From positions 17,932,813 to 17,996,812 of the forward strand of contig CP137675.1 in the NCBI GenBank assembly GCA_037976565.1: DNA of 64,000 bases, written 5' to 3'. The position numbers and the translations under genes were made by a program. Numbering within the stretch: position 1 is the stretch's first letter; each line of letters opens with the position of its first letter. Shown piece after piece: positions 14,620-25,447 of the stretch. This stretch comes from Mesocentrotus franciscanus (taxonomy: Eukaryota; Echinodermata; Echinoidea; Camarodonta; Strongylocentrotidae). A model generated the notes under the pieces. It searched no databases. It was given only the letters and a program-made list of their open reading frames with translations, and was not told the DNA's origin.

Positions 14620-14689
14620 GAGAAAGAGGAGAGAAAGAGAGAAAGTGAAAGAGAGAGAGAGAGACAAAGGGAGAGAGAGACTTGCCCAT
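14300..14689. repeat. Long GA-rich purine tract
   Basis: Nearly 400 bases of almost pure purine on the + strand, mostly interrupted GAGAGA/GAAAGA units. Long polypurine-polypyrimidine DNA of mirror-repeat type can form triplex (H-DNA). Frames through it give Arg/Glu or Ser/Leu low-complexity peptides and are not genes. Confidence 0.95.
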
Positions 14690-15767
14690 CGATCTTAGCT
14701 TCTTACAGCTCCTTCTTTCTTCTTCTTTGTCAAAACCCATTATCCTATGCATTCATGTATTAGAGTAGCGGTCTCTGTACAGTTGAACTCTGACACTAAG
14801 GATAATTGTTTAGAGTGAGATAAAAAAAAATATATATTAAAAAAGCATGAACTGAAATATACATTTTGTCTCTCAAGTACAAATCACCCAGCTAAAGACT
14901 TATTTTTTTTTAATACCAATTTATTGAAAGCTAGCTACCACCCGTTTTCTGTCTTGCGTTTATGTTACCCTGTAACTGTAGTGATATTGAATTTTCCTAT
15001 CGATGAAGGAGTGATCAATATTGATCCCGATCATGATAATGATCTGCCACATTAAACATTGCATCAATGGCGTAGGTGGGTCTAGACATTGATGGGGCAC
15101 TGCGATCAGGGGGGGGCATCGGTCTTTCGAGGTGAATGAAATGCAAATTTACCAGCCCACTGATTGGGGTCGTGTGCAGGAAGGGGGGTCCAAGCTTCTT
15201 TAATTCTCATCCTAATCTTATAATTTTGTTTTCTTCTCACATGTTTCGCAGGTTTTCTTTTTTCCACGCCATTCGAGGCACGTGCCCTCCCCGTGCCCCG
15301 CCCCTGTAGCCATGCCAATGTATTGCACACACGTCTGCATGATGGCAGGTTTTGTAGCCATAGTTCAAAAAAATTGTACTCCTAAAAATAAAGTCTGTTA
15401 AGGTGAGAATAAGAGTTTGGATAGCATATGGGATAGACAAAACTTGGTCTGTCCACGTACATGAATAGATACACGGGATCTTAAAGCCTGTCTGCACTAG
15501 TTTGGCCAGGAGGGATTAGACCTCCCAGCGTGGTCACTGACAGGTGGTTATCTCATCAACTCAGCTCTCAATTAACATAAGAAAAGGGGATCATGGAGGA
15601 CAAACGGGTACTGCTTAGGCATTGTTTGCTATATAGAGGGCGCAAATAGCTACAAGTAGAGCAGTTCCGCTTTAAAGAAACGATCTTGTCATCCTCTGAT
15701 GGTATTATATATATCATTTTATATTCGTATCATAAAGAGATGTCATGTATTTGGTTTTGTACCATAT
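14690..15767. other. Gene-free stretch
   Basis: No gene recognised; ordinary AT-rich sequence with a G-run near 15,111-15,118. Confidence 0.45.
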
Positions 15768-16054
15768 CTGGGGGGTGGGGTCACAAAGACTAAATCGACT
15801 TTAAGTTAGACTTAACTATGGCAGGCCATTTATGCCACTGGTTGCTCTCACCATTATGATCTTTAGATAATATTTTTTCATTCAATAATGAATTGTCAAA
15901 AAATGTAAATTCTGTAGATTTGTGACCATGATTTGTATGTCCCTTGAGAGACCAATGCCAGTAAATGGTGAGAGCAGACAGTGGCATGAACGGCCTGCCA
16001 TAGTTAAGTCCAACTTAAAGTCGATTGTAGTCTTTGTGAAACACCCCTCCCCAG
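15768..16054. mobile_element. Foldback MITE, 'TTTCACAAAG' family, copy 1
   Basis: About 287 bp whose ends are long imperfect inverted repeats of roughly 80-130 bp. The right end reverse-complemented reads GGGGTGTTTCACAAAGACTA, then a 'tcgactttaagtt' block and 'aactatggcaggcc'; the left end reads 'gtcacaaagactaaatcgac' and onward with the same order. Copy 2 at 27,624-27,916 is the same family, and 18,167-18,483 is a more distant relative. No coding capacity. I saw no convincing target-site duplication. Confidence 0.85.
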
Positions 16055-16426
16055 TGGTCTTTTTTCTTCTTTCTTTTGGGGTTAACAAGTATCCTGACCT
16101 ATTTTTAGCTAGTCAGTTGTTTTTTTGTGATGGCGAATTTCCTATCCTGATGCCAGACTCGTCCGGTAATTTCCATCCTAGGGGCGTCCCCTGAAGTTTT
16201 GAACCGGGAGGGGGAGGTGGGCTGTCGAGCAAAATTTGGCATGAATTTGTCGAAAGGATTACCAACAAGCAGTTCAGAAAAAGAAGAAATTTCAATATGT
16301 CGACAAGGGTAAAACGAAAACACAGCAGTACATACTTATTCAACTTTGCTATCAGCAAACCTGAATTTCCCGCAAGAATGGTGGCAGCGACGTTCCTTAA
16401 TTGTGTCATCTATAATTCCGCTATAT

Positions 16427-16813
16427 AGATGCATGATACTAAAAAGCGTTTGGAAAGTTGCGAAATATGGTCTTTAAGAAGAATGATGGAACTCCCTTGG
16501 ACTGACAAAGTTAGTAATAAGGAAGTTCTTAGAAGAGCTGGAGTGCAAAGGAAAATGATACGTGAGATGTTGATTAGGCAGTTGAAGTTCATGGGTCACA
16601 TTACACGTAAAGAAGGCCTAGAGAATCTTGCTTTGACGGGGAAAAGTGTGGGAAGGAGGAGTAGGGGAAGAAGAAGGACACTTTGGATGGACAGTCTGCA
16701 GAAATTGTTAAAAGAGAGAGAAGTGAAAGAACTGGGAGTGGTGCTAATAGAGAAGGCTAGGAGCCGAGGGTTGTAGAACAGCATGATCGCCACAGTCAAT
16801 CGATATGGCACTT
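16427..16813 (+). mobile_element. 3' end of non-LTR retrotransposon (5'-truncated LINE)
   Basis: An open frame at 16,429-16,776 translates to a peptide with the typical C-terminal tail of LINE reverse-transcriptase polyproteins: 'KRLESCEIWSLRRMM', 'WTDKVSNKEVLRRAG', 'LIRQLKFMGHITRKEGLE', then a basic 'GRRSRGRRRTLWMDSL' block. In intact elements this region follows the reverse transcriptase domain. The RT core and endonuclease are absent upstream, so this is a 5'-truncated, dead copy. After the stop there is a short 3' tail of about 37 bp that runs straight into a GA tract. The superfamily (RTE-, CR1- or L2-like) cannot be fixed from this piece. Confidence 0.8.
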
Positions 16814-16844
<31 letters not shown>

Positions 16845-16856
16845 GGAGAGAGAGAT
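16814..16856. repeat. (GA)n tract at the LINE 3' end
   Basis: A GA-rich tract begins immediately after the short LINE 3' tail. Some non-LTR elements end in a microsatellite-like tail, so this may be the retrotransposon's own terminus rather than an independent microsatellite. Confidence 0.85.
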
Positions 16857-18166
16857 GCATGAGGAAAAATGAATGGCATATCTGACATCAAAACTCTGCT
16901 TTCGCTATGGCACTAGTAAGAGAAAATGTGTAAGATAATCAAAAAGGGAGATCATCGCGAAGCCATATCTCTATCATGTTTATACTCGTCAAAACTTCCT
17001 CAAGAACCACCGCGGCACAAAACCATCTACATGTACGTGTACGGCAAGTGGAGTGAGAATAATATAAGCAAGGGGCAATACAATCTCTTCATCTTATTCA
17101 CTGTTTGTGTGCCATGGAATACAGAAATGCAAAGTGCACTCCGTTTTTTGTTAAGGGGGTGGGGTTAATGTCTAAATGAGGTATTAGAAAACTAAGGCGA
17201 GGAGTAAATGGAAGAAGTGAGAGATGTGCAAGAAAGCAGCAGAAGATCTAGAACTAAAACAAGGGAAAATCGAAGGAGCATCGAAATCGAATGAGAAACT
17301 GGGGTATGTCGCCCTCATAAAAACAAAAGGAATACTGAATGACATTTAGCAGGTGCACTATGCAAAGCCTTATGGCTTGTTGCTTTATGTACATGTTGAA
17401 TCGATATTGCGTGCCAACACGGTGGCTGATCAATACCAATAATGTATGATGTCAAATATGATGCCAGTGACACCATTCATGTACATAGGACTTGTTAAAT
17501 TACTATTGATTCAAAATTTGCCAGGAGGATGCACCTTCATTTCCCATGGTAACGGAAAGTGATAGCATACATTGGAAAGAGGAGGATCGGATAACTCTCC
17601 GGGCTGAGTGAATGATTGCGAGGGGAAAAGAGTGTGCTCTTCAATAACAACAATAGAATGGGGCATAACTGAGCAGAGAAACAGAATCATAGAAAATAAA
17701 GATGAAAGAGGCTTTCCGAACCCTGCCCGCACGAGTCGTTTGGCATTTGTGGTCACATGATCTTTATTTCATTTGCTTATTTATTATTCATTTGGCAAAT
17801 TGACAGACATCAGGATAAAAAATTTCATTCATATACAGGGGGAAATGATTGAAAACACTGGCTGCGCTAGCTTTGTTGCCCGGGTCTGGAAACAGCTAAC
17901 TTAATAACTATGACCCGCAGGTCTTCCTCCCCGACCGAGCTATATAGCGCAAGCAGGGAACCGATCTGATCTGATCTGACAATAATTTGTTTCAATGTTA
18001 TCATCACATGAAAATACTATATCACTACGATATGATGTTACGAACATTGAGCACGATCCGATAGACTTTTAAGAAATCAGCCTAAGGCAAGTTCAATAGC
18101 CTTAACCGTCGCCTTTTGAAACGTGCGAACACGACGATGACATATTACTTAAAGTGGAAATCCATC
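16857..18166. other. Gene-free stretch
   Basis: No gene recognised; short open frames without motifs. Confidence 0.45.
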
Positions 18167-18483
18167 CTGGGGGGTGTTTCACAAAGATCTTAAGTCGAAC
18201 TTAACTCTAAGTTGGACTTAAAAATTATGGAGAGCCATTTGTAGCCTTAAAATAAAATATATTCAAAAGCAAAAATTCAAGTATTTTACACTTTTCATAA
18301 ATTCCACATCAAGCACATAAAATCTCCTTGATAATAGAAAATATGAATAATTTGAATCAACATTTTATGCCTTTTAAAATAACTTTTAAAAAATATTTGC
18401 ATAGATGCTAACGGCTTTCCATAATTTTTAAGTCCAACTTAGAGATAAGTTCAACTTAGGATCTTTGTGAAACACCCCCCTGG
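18167..18483. mobile_element. Foldback MITE, relative of the 'TTTCACAAAG' family
   Basis: Left end reads GGGGGTGTTTCACAAAGATC followed by 'taagtcgaacttaac' and 'taagttggacttaaaaatta'; the right end is the inverted copy ('ttaagtccaacttagag', 'gatctttgtgaaacaccccc'). The interior is AT-rich and differs from that of the 15,768 and 27,624 copies, so it shares termini but not core. Confidence 0.85.
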
Positions 18484-19632
18484 TGTTAAGTTGGTTTCGA
18501 TAAATGCAGAAAAATGAGAGAAAACAAATTAGTGAAAGGTTGAGCAATACCCGATTAAAACAAGGAAAGATATGAATTTTGGAAGTTGTCAACAGTGAAA
18601 CACAAATTAGTAATACTGTGACGTATCTTGCGAGCTCCTTTCCACTTTGCTGTGTACAGAAAATTTCACAAACTTTCATTTCTTATTTATTGATGACGGA
18701 ATATATTCGTTGCATAAAACGTATAAAACTTTTTTTGCGATAATGATATTTAGGGTGAATGTATGATTTAATTAATGATTTTGTTAAAGTACAAGTCCAC
18801 TCCAAAAATAACTTACTTTCAATAGAAGTAGAAAAATCAGACAGACCAATCAAAAAAAGGTTTGAGCAAAATCGGATAACTAATAAAAAAATTATGAATT
18901 TTTGAAAGAGTATGCAAAACTATGGAACAATGGAAATCACTACACAAATTGCCAATTTGGTTATCAGTTTGTGACGTCATGTCCTCAATATTTGTCAATT
19001 GCTTTATAAAGTTTAATCCCATTAATTTCCCTTTATCCCCCAAAATTGATTTCCCCATGCATTTGCCCAGGTTATGTGATTTGTATTACATGTATATTGC
19101 TTGCATGACATTTCACAAAATCTTTTATGAACTTTAAAGAATTTATACTATTTTCTGAATATTTTATATTCATAATTATTGATTTTTATATAAATAGTTT
19201 ATCAAAATTCACAGTTTTCATGATTTAACTGGAAAAATATTACTCTATATTATTGCATCCACACAAAAACATATAACTATCAATATAACTTGGATGCTGG
19301 TGTGAAAAATATGATTCTTAGAGGGAAAATAGGAAATTTATGTTATCAATATAAAGAAAATAAGTTTTTCATGTCATTACAAATTCATAACTTTCTTATT
19401 AGTTTTCCGATTTTGCTCAATTTTTTATGATTGGTTTGTCTGATTTTTCTGCTTCTATCGAAAGTTAGTTATTTTTGGAGTGGACTTGCCCTTTAAGGGA
19501 AAATATAAATTTATGAAGTTTTTTAGAAAAAAAAAAGTTCTTATTTTTAATCGGTTTTCCCTCAAAATTTCACTGACATGTTCTCTCATTTGTCTGCTTC
19601 TCTGAAAACCAACTTAATATCAGGGTGGTCCT
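18475..19632. mobile_element. Nested pair of TIR elements
   Basis: Two inverted-repeat pairs sit one inside the other. The outer arms are about 18,475-18,590 and 19,520-19,632, sharing 'ttaagttggttt' and 'aaatgagagaa' in inverted order. The inner arms start at about 18,783 and end at about 19,497, sharing 'caagtccactccaaaaataa' and 'gagcaaaatcgg' with their complements. The inner element (about 715 bp, arms over 100 bp) has TTAAAG-type ends like the elements at 25,448 and 52,602. No coding capacity. Confidence 0.75.
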
Positions 19633-20053
19633 CCCTTGGTATTGAAACTGCTTCTGACTTCATGTGAAAGCCTGTGCCATTGTGTTATTGCAATCATCGT
19701 TATTGTATCATCGTCCTTTTCATTGTCGATGCCTTTATTGATCACCATCATCTTCATCATCGTCGTCACCACCATGATGTACTGCTCGACCATAGGCAGA
19801 ATTTCTAATGAGAATAGTAAATGCTAAATACTATGCTATTTAGGGCTACTGTGCTGCAGACCAACTGTGATGTCACCATTAAACTGTCACGTGACCGTTT
19901 ATATGACAGTTTTACATACATACAGTCTTGCAGAAGAAGACCATAAACTTATATTTATAATTATACTTATACTTATATTGTACCTATTTATTTTAATAAT
20001 CTAATGATGGTTTAGCAATTTATTATTCTTTTCCTTTCTTTTCTGTCCACCAG
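19633..20053 (+). other. Presumed intron upstream of the GPCR exon
   Basis: AT-rich sequence ending in a polypyrimidine stretch and CAG at 20,051-20,053, the acceptor of the GPCR exon. An ATC/CAT-rich patch lies near 19,690-19,780. How far the intron extends upstream is unknown because the preceding exon was not found. Confidence 0.6.
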
Positions 20054-21350
20054 GTACGTAGCGATTGTGAAGCCCCTTCACTATCAGCAATGTATGACAG
20101 CACCACGAGCTACAGTCTATCTCGTATGTACATGGGTTCTCTCTATCACCTGCGCCTGTCTACCTATGTCAAGTGTGGCCTCGTATGCCTACATCGATGA
20201 CATCGGAGCTTGTACAGTAGACTGGGAACGATCGACGTTAGGCTACACCATTGCAGCTCATCTCATCAGCTTCTGTCTACCTCTCGCAATGATCCTTTTC
20301 TGCTACGCGAAAATCTTCATCGTCGCACGGAAAGTCAAACGACAGATCAGACCGCTTCCCGCCCATTTCGCTGAGCATCCGAGTCGGTGGGTGAATGAAA
20401 AAAGTGGTTGTGAGAGACAATCAGAAGGGGCATCCAAAGCAACTGTGAATGAACGCACTCTTGGCGATCCTAAAGAAAAAATGATGTCTCTTCCTGAACA
20501 CATGACAAGCGTAGATACGAGACTAAGTTCCAAAGTCGAAGAACTTATCAAAAGTCCAAAATCGGAAGGGCACTTTAATATACGGGCTTTGAGAAGGGAG
20601 GATAGGAAACGTTCAATGTCATTACAAGAGGTAGGTAACGATCACTTGTTTAGTCGTCATGGAATCTCTTCCGAAGACACGGATGACAGAAGAGTCAATT
20701 TCTCTATTCAAAGGGGTCTTTCAACAGTGCCGAATCTGTTCCAAGTTGACCCTAGTGTGCCTGTGACTAAAGCAGATTGTAACACAAAAACTGCAAATAT
20801 AAGAGCTCATAAGATTTTATCTCTGAATGGAAAACAGAGCAGAAGTAAACGCTTTATGAACAGACATAAATCCTCAACCAGTGGCGAATCGGGAGAATGG
20901 AAGCCATTAGCTTCAAGGTACGCGTCTAGGAAAGCTGTAAGATTGAAGAAAATCCAATCATTACGTGATACAAAGGCTGCTACAACTCTTCTCATCCTGC
21001 TAGGTGTGTTCCTAGTCTGCTGGATGCCCTATGTTGTGGTTACCTTCTTACTCAATGCTCATATGGTAGTTCGTCCCATCGTTCACTCCGCCCTCTTCAT
21101 GGTTGCCTTAACCAACAGCGTCTTAAACGTCTTTGTCTATGGTGTCCTCAATACCAAGTTCAGGGTGGGCTTCAGGAAGCTCTGGAAGCCATGTTGCCTT
21201 TGGTTAAACTTTAGATGTAAGAACAAGTCGGAGGCTTCTGCCATCAGACTTCGTAGCATCAGTCAATCCTTGAGGAACAATGTTCCGATAACAGACAGAG
21301 GAGATGGTATTATAGAACGAAGAGAATTCTATTCGGAACACGTTCGATGA
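20054..21350 (+). CDS. Class A (rhodopsin-like) GPCR, last exon, TM4-TM7
   Basis: A seven-transmembrane receptor predicted at the plasma membrane, coupling to G proteins; ligand unknown. The exon opens after a good acceptor (polypyrimidine, CAG) with one base completing the R of D-R-Y, a position where many class A receptors carry an intron, then 431 codons starting YVAIVKPLHYQ. TM4 is at about residues 20-40 (W of TM4 present), the conserved extracellular-loop-2 Cys at about 53 (GACTVDW), TM5 at about 63-88 (CLPLAMILFCY), TM6 at about 308-331 with the CWMP motif, and TM7 at about 343-366 with NSVLNVFVYG. Intracellular loop 3 is very long (about 215 residues, basic and Ser-rich). A CC pair after helix 8 (KPCCLW) is a likely palmitoylation site. 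TM1-TM3 are missing from the exon. The usual NPxxY proline is Val (NVFVY), and the opsin Lys position is Leu, so it is not a photopigment. The TM7 form recalls the orphan GPR21/GPR52 type, but amine-receptor-like or other orphan classes remain possible. Confidence 0.9.
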
Positions 21351-21453
21351 CAAACCACGGGATTATGTAACATTTCCTTCATAACTCCCTAAAATGTGAA
21401 TTCTATATATTCAATTTGACAGTTTCATAGTCATTCTCATGTCTTGTTTGAAT
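21351..21453 (+). other. Probable start of GPCR 3' UTR
   Basis: Non-coding DNA after the receptor stop. AATAAA hexamers occur at 22,386-22,391 and 22,761-22,766, either of which could be a polyadenylation signal, but distance and lack of transcript data make this weak. Confidence 0.35.
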
Positions 21454-21771
21454 GAATTACGCCCAGGGGGGTACTCACATATTAAGACATGCGAGGGTGA
21501 GCCGCTCTAAGGGGTCGCTTTTTCACAGAAAATCCCTAAACATGAGTCCGATGTTTTACAAAATATCACTATTAAAACATGGGCCGTATTTTCCAAAATT
21601 TCCAAAATTTTCGGGTGTTTACATGGCGAACACCCGAAAATTGTGAAAAATGGGCCTATATTTCGAGAAAAATCTGCCAAAATGACCCTTAACAATGGGT
21701 AGGGGTTTCGAGGCTTGAGCGGCACACCCCCATCCAAATCAAATCTGAGTACCCCCCCCCCCGGAATTACG
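21454..21771. mobile_element. MITE with 8-bp target-site duplication
   Basis: GAATTACG occurs at 21,454-21,461 and again at 21,764-21,771, exactly flanking a 302-bp segment. The segment starts CCCAGGGGGGTACTCAC and ends in the inverse of CGGGGGGGGGTACTCAGA, so the terminal repeats match apart from G-run length. A pair of inverted 'ttttcgggtgttt' / 'aacacccgaaaatt' blocks lies at its centre. An 8-bp duplication fits hAT- or P-type transposition. It lies about 100 bp after the GPCR stop and so may be within its 3' UTR. Confidence 0.85.
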
Positions 21772-23106
21772 TATCACTTTTCTTAAGAATAGTCAATGCA
21801 AGATCATTACTACGCAGATGTAGGAATTGTTGTCGTAAGCTATGACATGACATGTATTTAAAAAATGAACGCATCCATTTGTACTTTGCTTATAGGAAAG
21901 TCTATTTCGTGATTACTTGCATCGAAGTATGTTTTCATGCCTGCTAAGTCATCAACAGAATCATATCAAGTTTAATATAAGGCATTCTTTTGTATGTGTG
22001 ATCCACTTTTACTCACATTCAGACAATGTCGTGAAACTTTACGTAATACATTCCTTTTCAACGACGACCAGTAAGGATTTTTCTGTTATTAATGAAATCA
22101 CAGGTAACAAATATATTATACTACAAAAATGTTATTCAGCTTTTATATGGTAGAATGCTTCTTTTAAGTTGTATGTACGGAGGGCAGACATCGACAGAGA
22201 CCTATTTTCCCAGGGACTACATTTCAAGCAAAATCCAATTAACAACCCTTCTTGAATTAACTGATCACTAGCCGGAAGACCAAGTAATCATAAAGACAAT
22301 CAGGTGAAGATAAGAACACAGGAAACAGAATCTCGAGTTTAAAATTACCTGGTTTTCCCAGTCTCCTCTTTAAAGCACACCCTACAATAAAACTAGAAGA
22401 GTCAACATATTTTACAGCAATGACATTATGTTTTCAAGGAACGCACAGATATCAGTACACGTGATACGAATTCTTCGTAATAGCTAGCACAACTCCCTGG
22501 TAATAGTGACATCTCTATTTTGCACCGGAGAACGGTGTTCAAGTACGGTCAAACCAGGGAGTTGTGACGAATATGAAGGCAAAAATACCGGTGGATCTCT
22601 GCATGCATTTAGCGTTTGATTTCCATAATCTAGATGAACGTGCCATGAAAGCATAATAAGTATTTGGTGTAGGAACCGTTCTCAATTGCTGCTCTAATAC
22701 TCAAGCAATGCCGTTGGAGTATACAAAGCTACATTTCACTCCCCACCTATAGTGTATATGAATAAATTCTACACAATTCACGATACATGTAGGTATATTC
22801 TTGGAAATAAAATTGCACAATTTGTCTGAAACATCGGCATGGCTAAAACACCCTGCGACTATAATGCGACACCTTTACGATTCGCAGCCTATCGATTATT
22901 TTACTCCAATACTGAGTCATTTAATAATACCTTGTAACGTTCATTCATATGACAATACTGGACAGAGGGAGAGATTTCTTGTCATGACGAGGGGGGGGGG
23001 GGGCGAAATTCGACGAAAAGTGGCAATCGAGTGGGGAAAGGGTCTATGGGATAACATCCCGACCCCCTTCCTCGTCCTCGGATAAGAAGTTGTATAGGAC
23101 AATGTA
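21772..23106. other. Gene-free stretch
   Basis: No gene recognised. A 13-base G-run is at 22,991-23,003. Confidence 0.45.
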
Positions 23107-23124
23107 AGAGAGAGAGAGAGAGTT

Positions 23125-23162
<38 letters not shown>

Positions 23163-23233
23163 AGAGAAGAGAGAGAGAGAGAGAGTTAGAGAAAGAGAGA
23201 GAGAGTTAGAGAAAAAGAGAGAGAGAGAAAGGG
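23107..23233. repeat. (GA)n tract with TTAGAGAA interruptions
   Basis: A GA microsatellite broken at intervals by 'gttagagaa', giving a higher-order repeat. Confidence 0.95.
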
Positions 23234-23782
23234 AGTGCGTAGCAACCGAGGGAAAAGATCTTTAAATTTTGCAGAGCCTAAACAGTGAATTCTTTATTTT
23301 TCTTTACTTTATTTCCGCGCCCCTTTTTCGGGACCTATATCAGAGATAATCGACGTTTCTGAAATTCCATATCTGACTCCATTTGATTTTCTTTTAGGTT
23401 GTGCCATTGTGGCATTTCCACAAACCAATCCGATATCTCCCGTTTCTAAAATTTAAATCGCACTACCTTTTTCTTTAAATCTCATTCTCCTAGTATTACC
23501 TTATGCTTATTCCTGAAGTATCTTGAAAGAACAGGTTTAATAATAATAGTAGATGTTTTTATAGAGCATTATGCTCAAAAAGTCTCTATTCGCTTGTCAT
23601 AGTAGGGTAGAATTTTAAGCGATAAGTGCAATCGCAAAATATAAAGATGTTTATTGAGATATAGTACACTGCAGAAAATGCACAATATACAAAAGAATAA
23701 ACAAAAATTAACAAATGATCAAATTACATTTAATTATAGGTCCATAGAAATAAACAAATTTGAATAATTATAGAGAAATTTA
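23234..23782. other. Gene-free stretch
   Basis: AT-rich sequence without a recognisable feature. Confidence 0.45.
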
Positions 23783-23956
23783 TATCCTGCATCAAAAATG
23801 TATTGGTTTTTGATTGGTTGAGAGCTCGTCACGTGACCAGAAATATTTTAACTATGTTAAGGTTGCTCTGAAAAAGTACTATTTGGGAGTACTATTTGGA
23901 GTTGAAAACAAAAATTTGATTTTTTTTTTTTAAATATAATTTGTTGATGCAGGATA
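23783..23956. mobile_element. Small element with 13-bp exact inverted ends
   Basis: TATCCTGCATCAA at 23,783-23,795 is exactly inverted as TTGATGCAGGATA at 23,944-23,956. The 174-bp segment is AT-rich and non-coding. It could be a MITE or a palindromic remnant. Confidence 0.6.
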
Positions 23957-23984
23957 CAAAACAAATATACCATGCCTTATTTTC

Positions 23985-24106
23985 GAGGTACTGGTTAAAA
24001 CTATGGGCCTCGGTGACTCCAATAGAACCATTTGCTTCGGGGCTGTTCCCCTCAGCAAATAGTACTATTGGAGTCACCTCTTCCGCATAGTTTTAACCAG
24101 AACCTC
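23985..24106. repeat. Strong hairpin of about 120 bp
   Basis: Left arm GGTTAAAACTATG...GGTGACTCCAATAG...ATTTGCT and right arm AGCAAAT...CTATTGGAGTCACC...CATAGTTTTAACC are near-perfect complements around a short centre (about 24,040-24,048). The RNA or single strand would fold into one long hairpin. It abuts the small TIR element at 23,783. Confidence 0.85.
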
Positions 24107-24203
24107 TCAAGACAGTGTATATTTGTATAATATGACGGCAACGAAGTAATAGACAGAAAGAGCAAAATATAATAAAGCAAAGCAAAACATTATATATTGG
24201 ATA

Positions 24204-24785
24204 CTCTACACCACCGTTTTTCAACCGATGTGCCGCGGCACCCTGCATGGGGTGACGCGAGAGAAATGTCGTTATATACAAAAATATTTTGGAAATAAAA
24301 TTTCGTTAAAAAAAATTTTCAGAAACCAATAGAGTGTGTAATTTTAAATAGGATTTTAAAGATGGCAAATAGTCTTTTCCCTCTCTCTTCGTTCGCTCGC
24401 AACATTTATAAACGGGATGATTATAAGGAGCGAAGTGTCTGAATATCCTCGTGTTTGTGTATCGAGTTGACCAATGTATGAATATATTTTATTCATGTAT
24501 ATTCGATGGCCCGCACCCATTTTTGTATATCTTATCTAGTGTGTCGATTACAAAATAATATTTTTACCTCATAAATTATGTCATTATTTTTAGCTCGCTC
24601 GCTTCGCTTGCTCGCAAAATTTAGAAACAAAATAAAATGTGTCCGTACATGAGTATATGGCACTTGACAAGTGCCAGAGTGATGCAAAATAGATATTCTG
24701 TGATGAGTTTGGGATTGGGGTGACGCGAAACTTTATAATTCTTCAAAGGATGCAGTGACTTACAAAAAGGTTGAAAACCCTACAC
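24204..24785. mobile_element. hAT-like non-autonomous element
   Basis: Flanked by CTCTACAC (24,204-24,211) and CCCTACAC (24,778-24,785), an 8-bp duplication with one mismatch. Inside the ends are inverted 'tttttcaacc' and 'ggttgaaaa', which resemble the 'GGTTCTCAACC' termini known from hAT (Charlie-type) transposons. A 'gtgccgcggcaccctgcatg' block follows the left end. Inner sequence has two 'cgctcgc'-rich patches. No transposase frame. Confidence 0.6.
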
Positions 24786-25447
24786 TATTACAAACATCGA
24801 ATGAAACCTTACGGATATTATTACTCTTCAAAGAAACGTGTGACCTATATCATTAGGTCCGTGTTAGTAATGAGAGCTTACCGAAATTTCCGCCTTATAA
24901 TCCCTTTCTCTATCATAGATACAGAATGAAGATTAAAGGATCCCTTAGCATGCCCTCTCCTTCAGCTGCTATTAAGGTGTCGATGTGATTTCGGTCGAGT
25001 TGACCTTTTACAAAGATTTTGTTTGATTCGCCGCAGTTAGACAATTATTCTTTGTCTTACCACCTCTACGTTCGTCACCTTCTTTATATTAATGAGAAGG
25101 ATGACTGTCTGAAGCGAAAATTTGAGCTGAGATAAGGATTGATAAGAATTATATCTTATATTCTGTTTTTTCTTTTTTACTTTTACGAAGGAACATTTAA
25201 TGTAAATATGTACTGAGATACAGATATGACTATGAAACACACCTTTTGTGTTCAACACAATTGTGCAATGACCGTTGAGTATGAAGTATAAAAACCGAAT
25301 CGTCTTGGAGGAAAGATAAAAACACCTGTAAAAGAGCACTCCTTTGACATGTTTGTAGTTATGATACATAATGTGAAAAGGTTTTTGTCACATTTCAGGG
25401 TAGTCACATTACGTTCACGCTAAACCTTGTCAAGCATTGTAGACGTC
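24786..25447. other. Gene-free stretch
   Basis: No recognisable feature. Confidence 0.45.

Noticed and set aside
14230..14763. Frames of 100-145 codons in the GA tract
   Set aside because: Pure repeat translation (Arg/Glu or Ser/Leu).
20054..21350. Opsin identity for the GPCR, suggested by the CTVDW loop
   Set aside because: The retinal-binding Lys in TM7 is replaced by Leu six residues before the NxxxY Asn.
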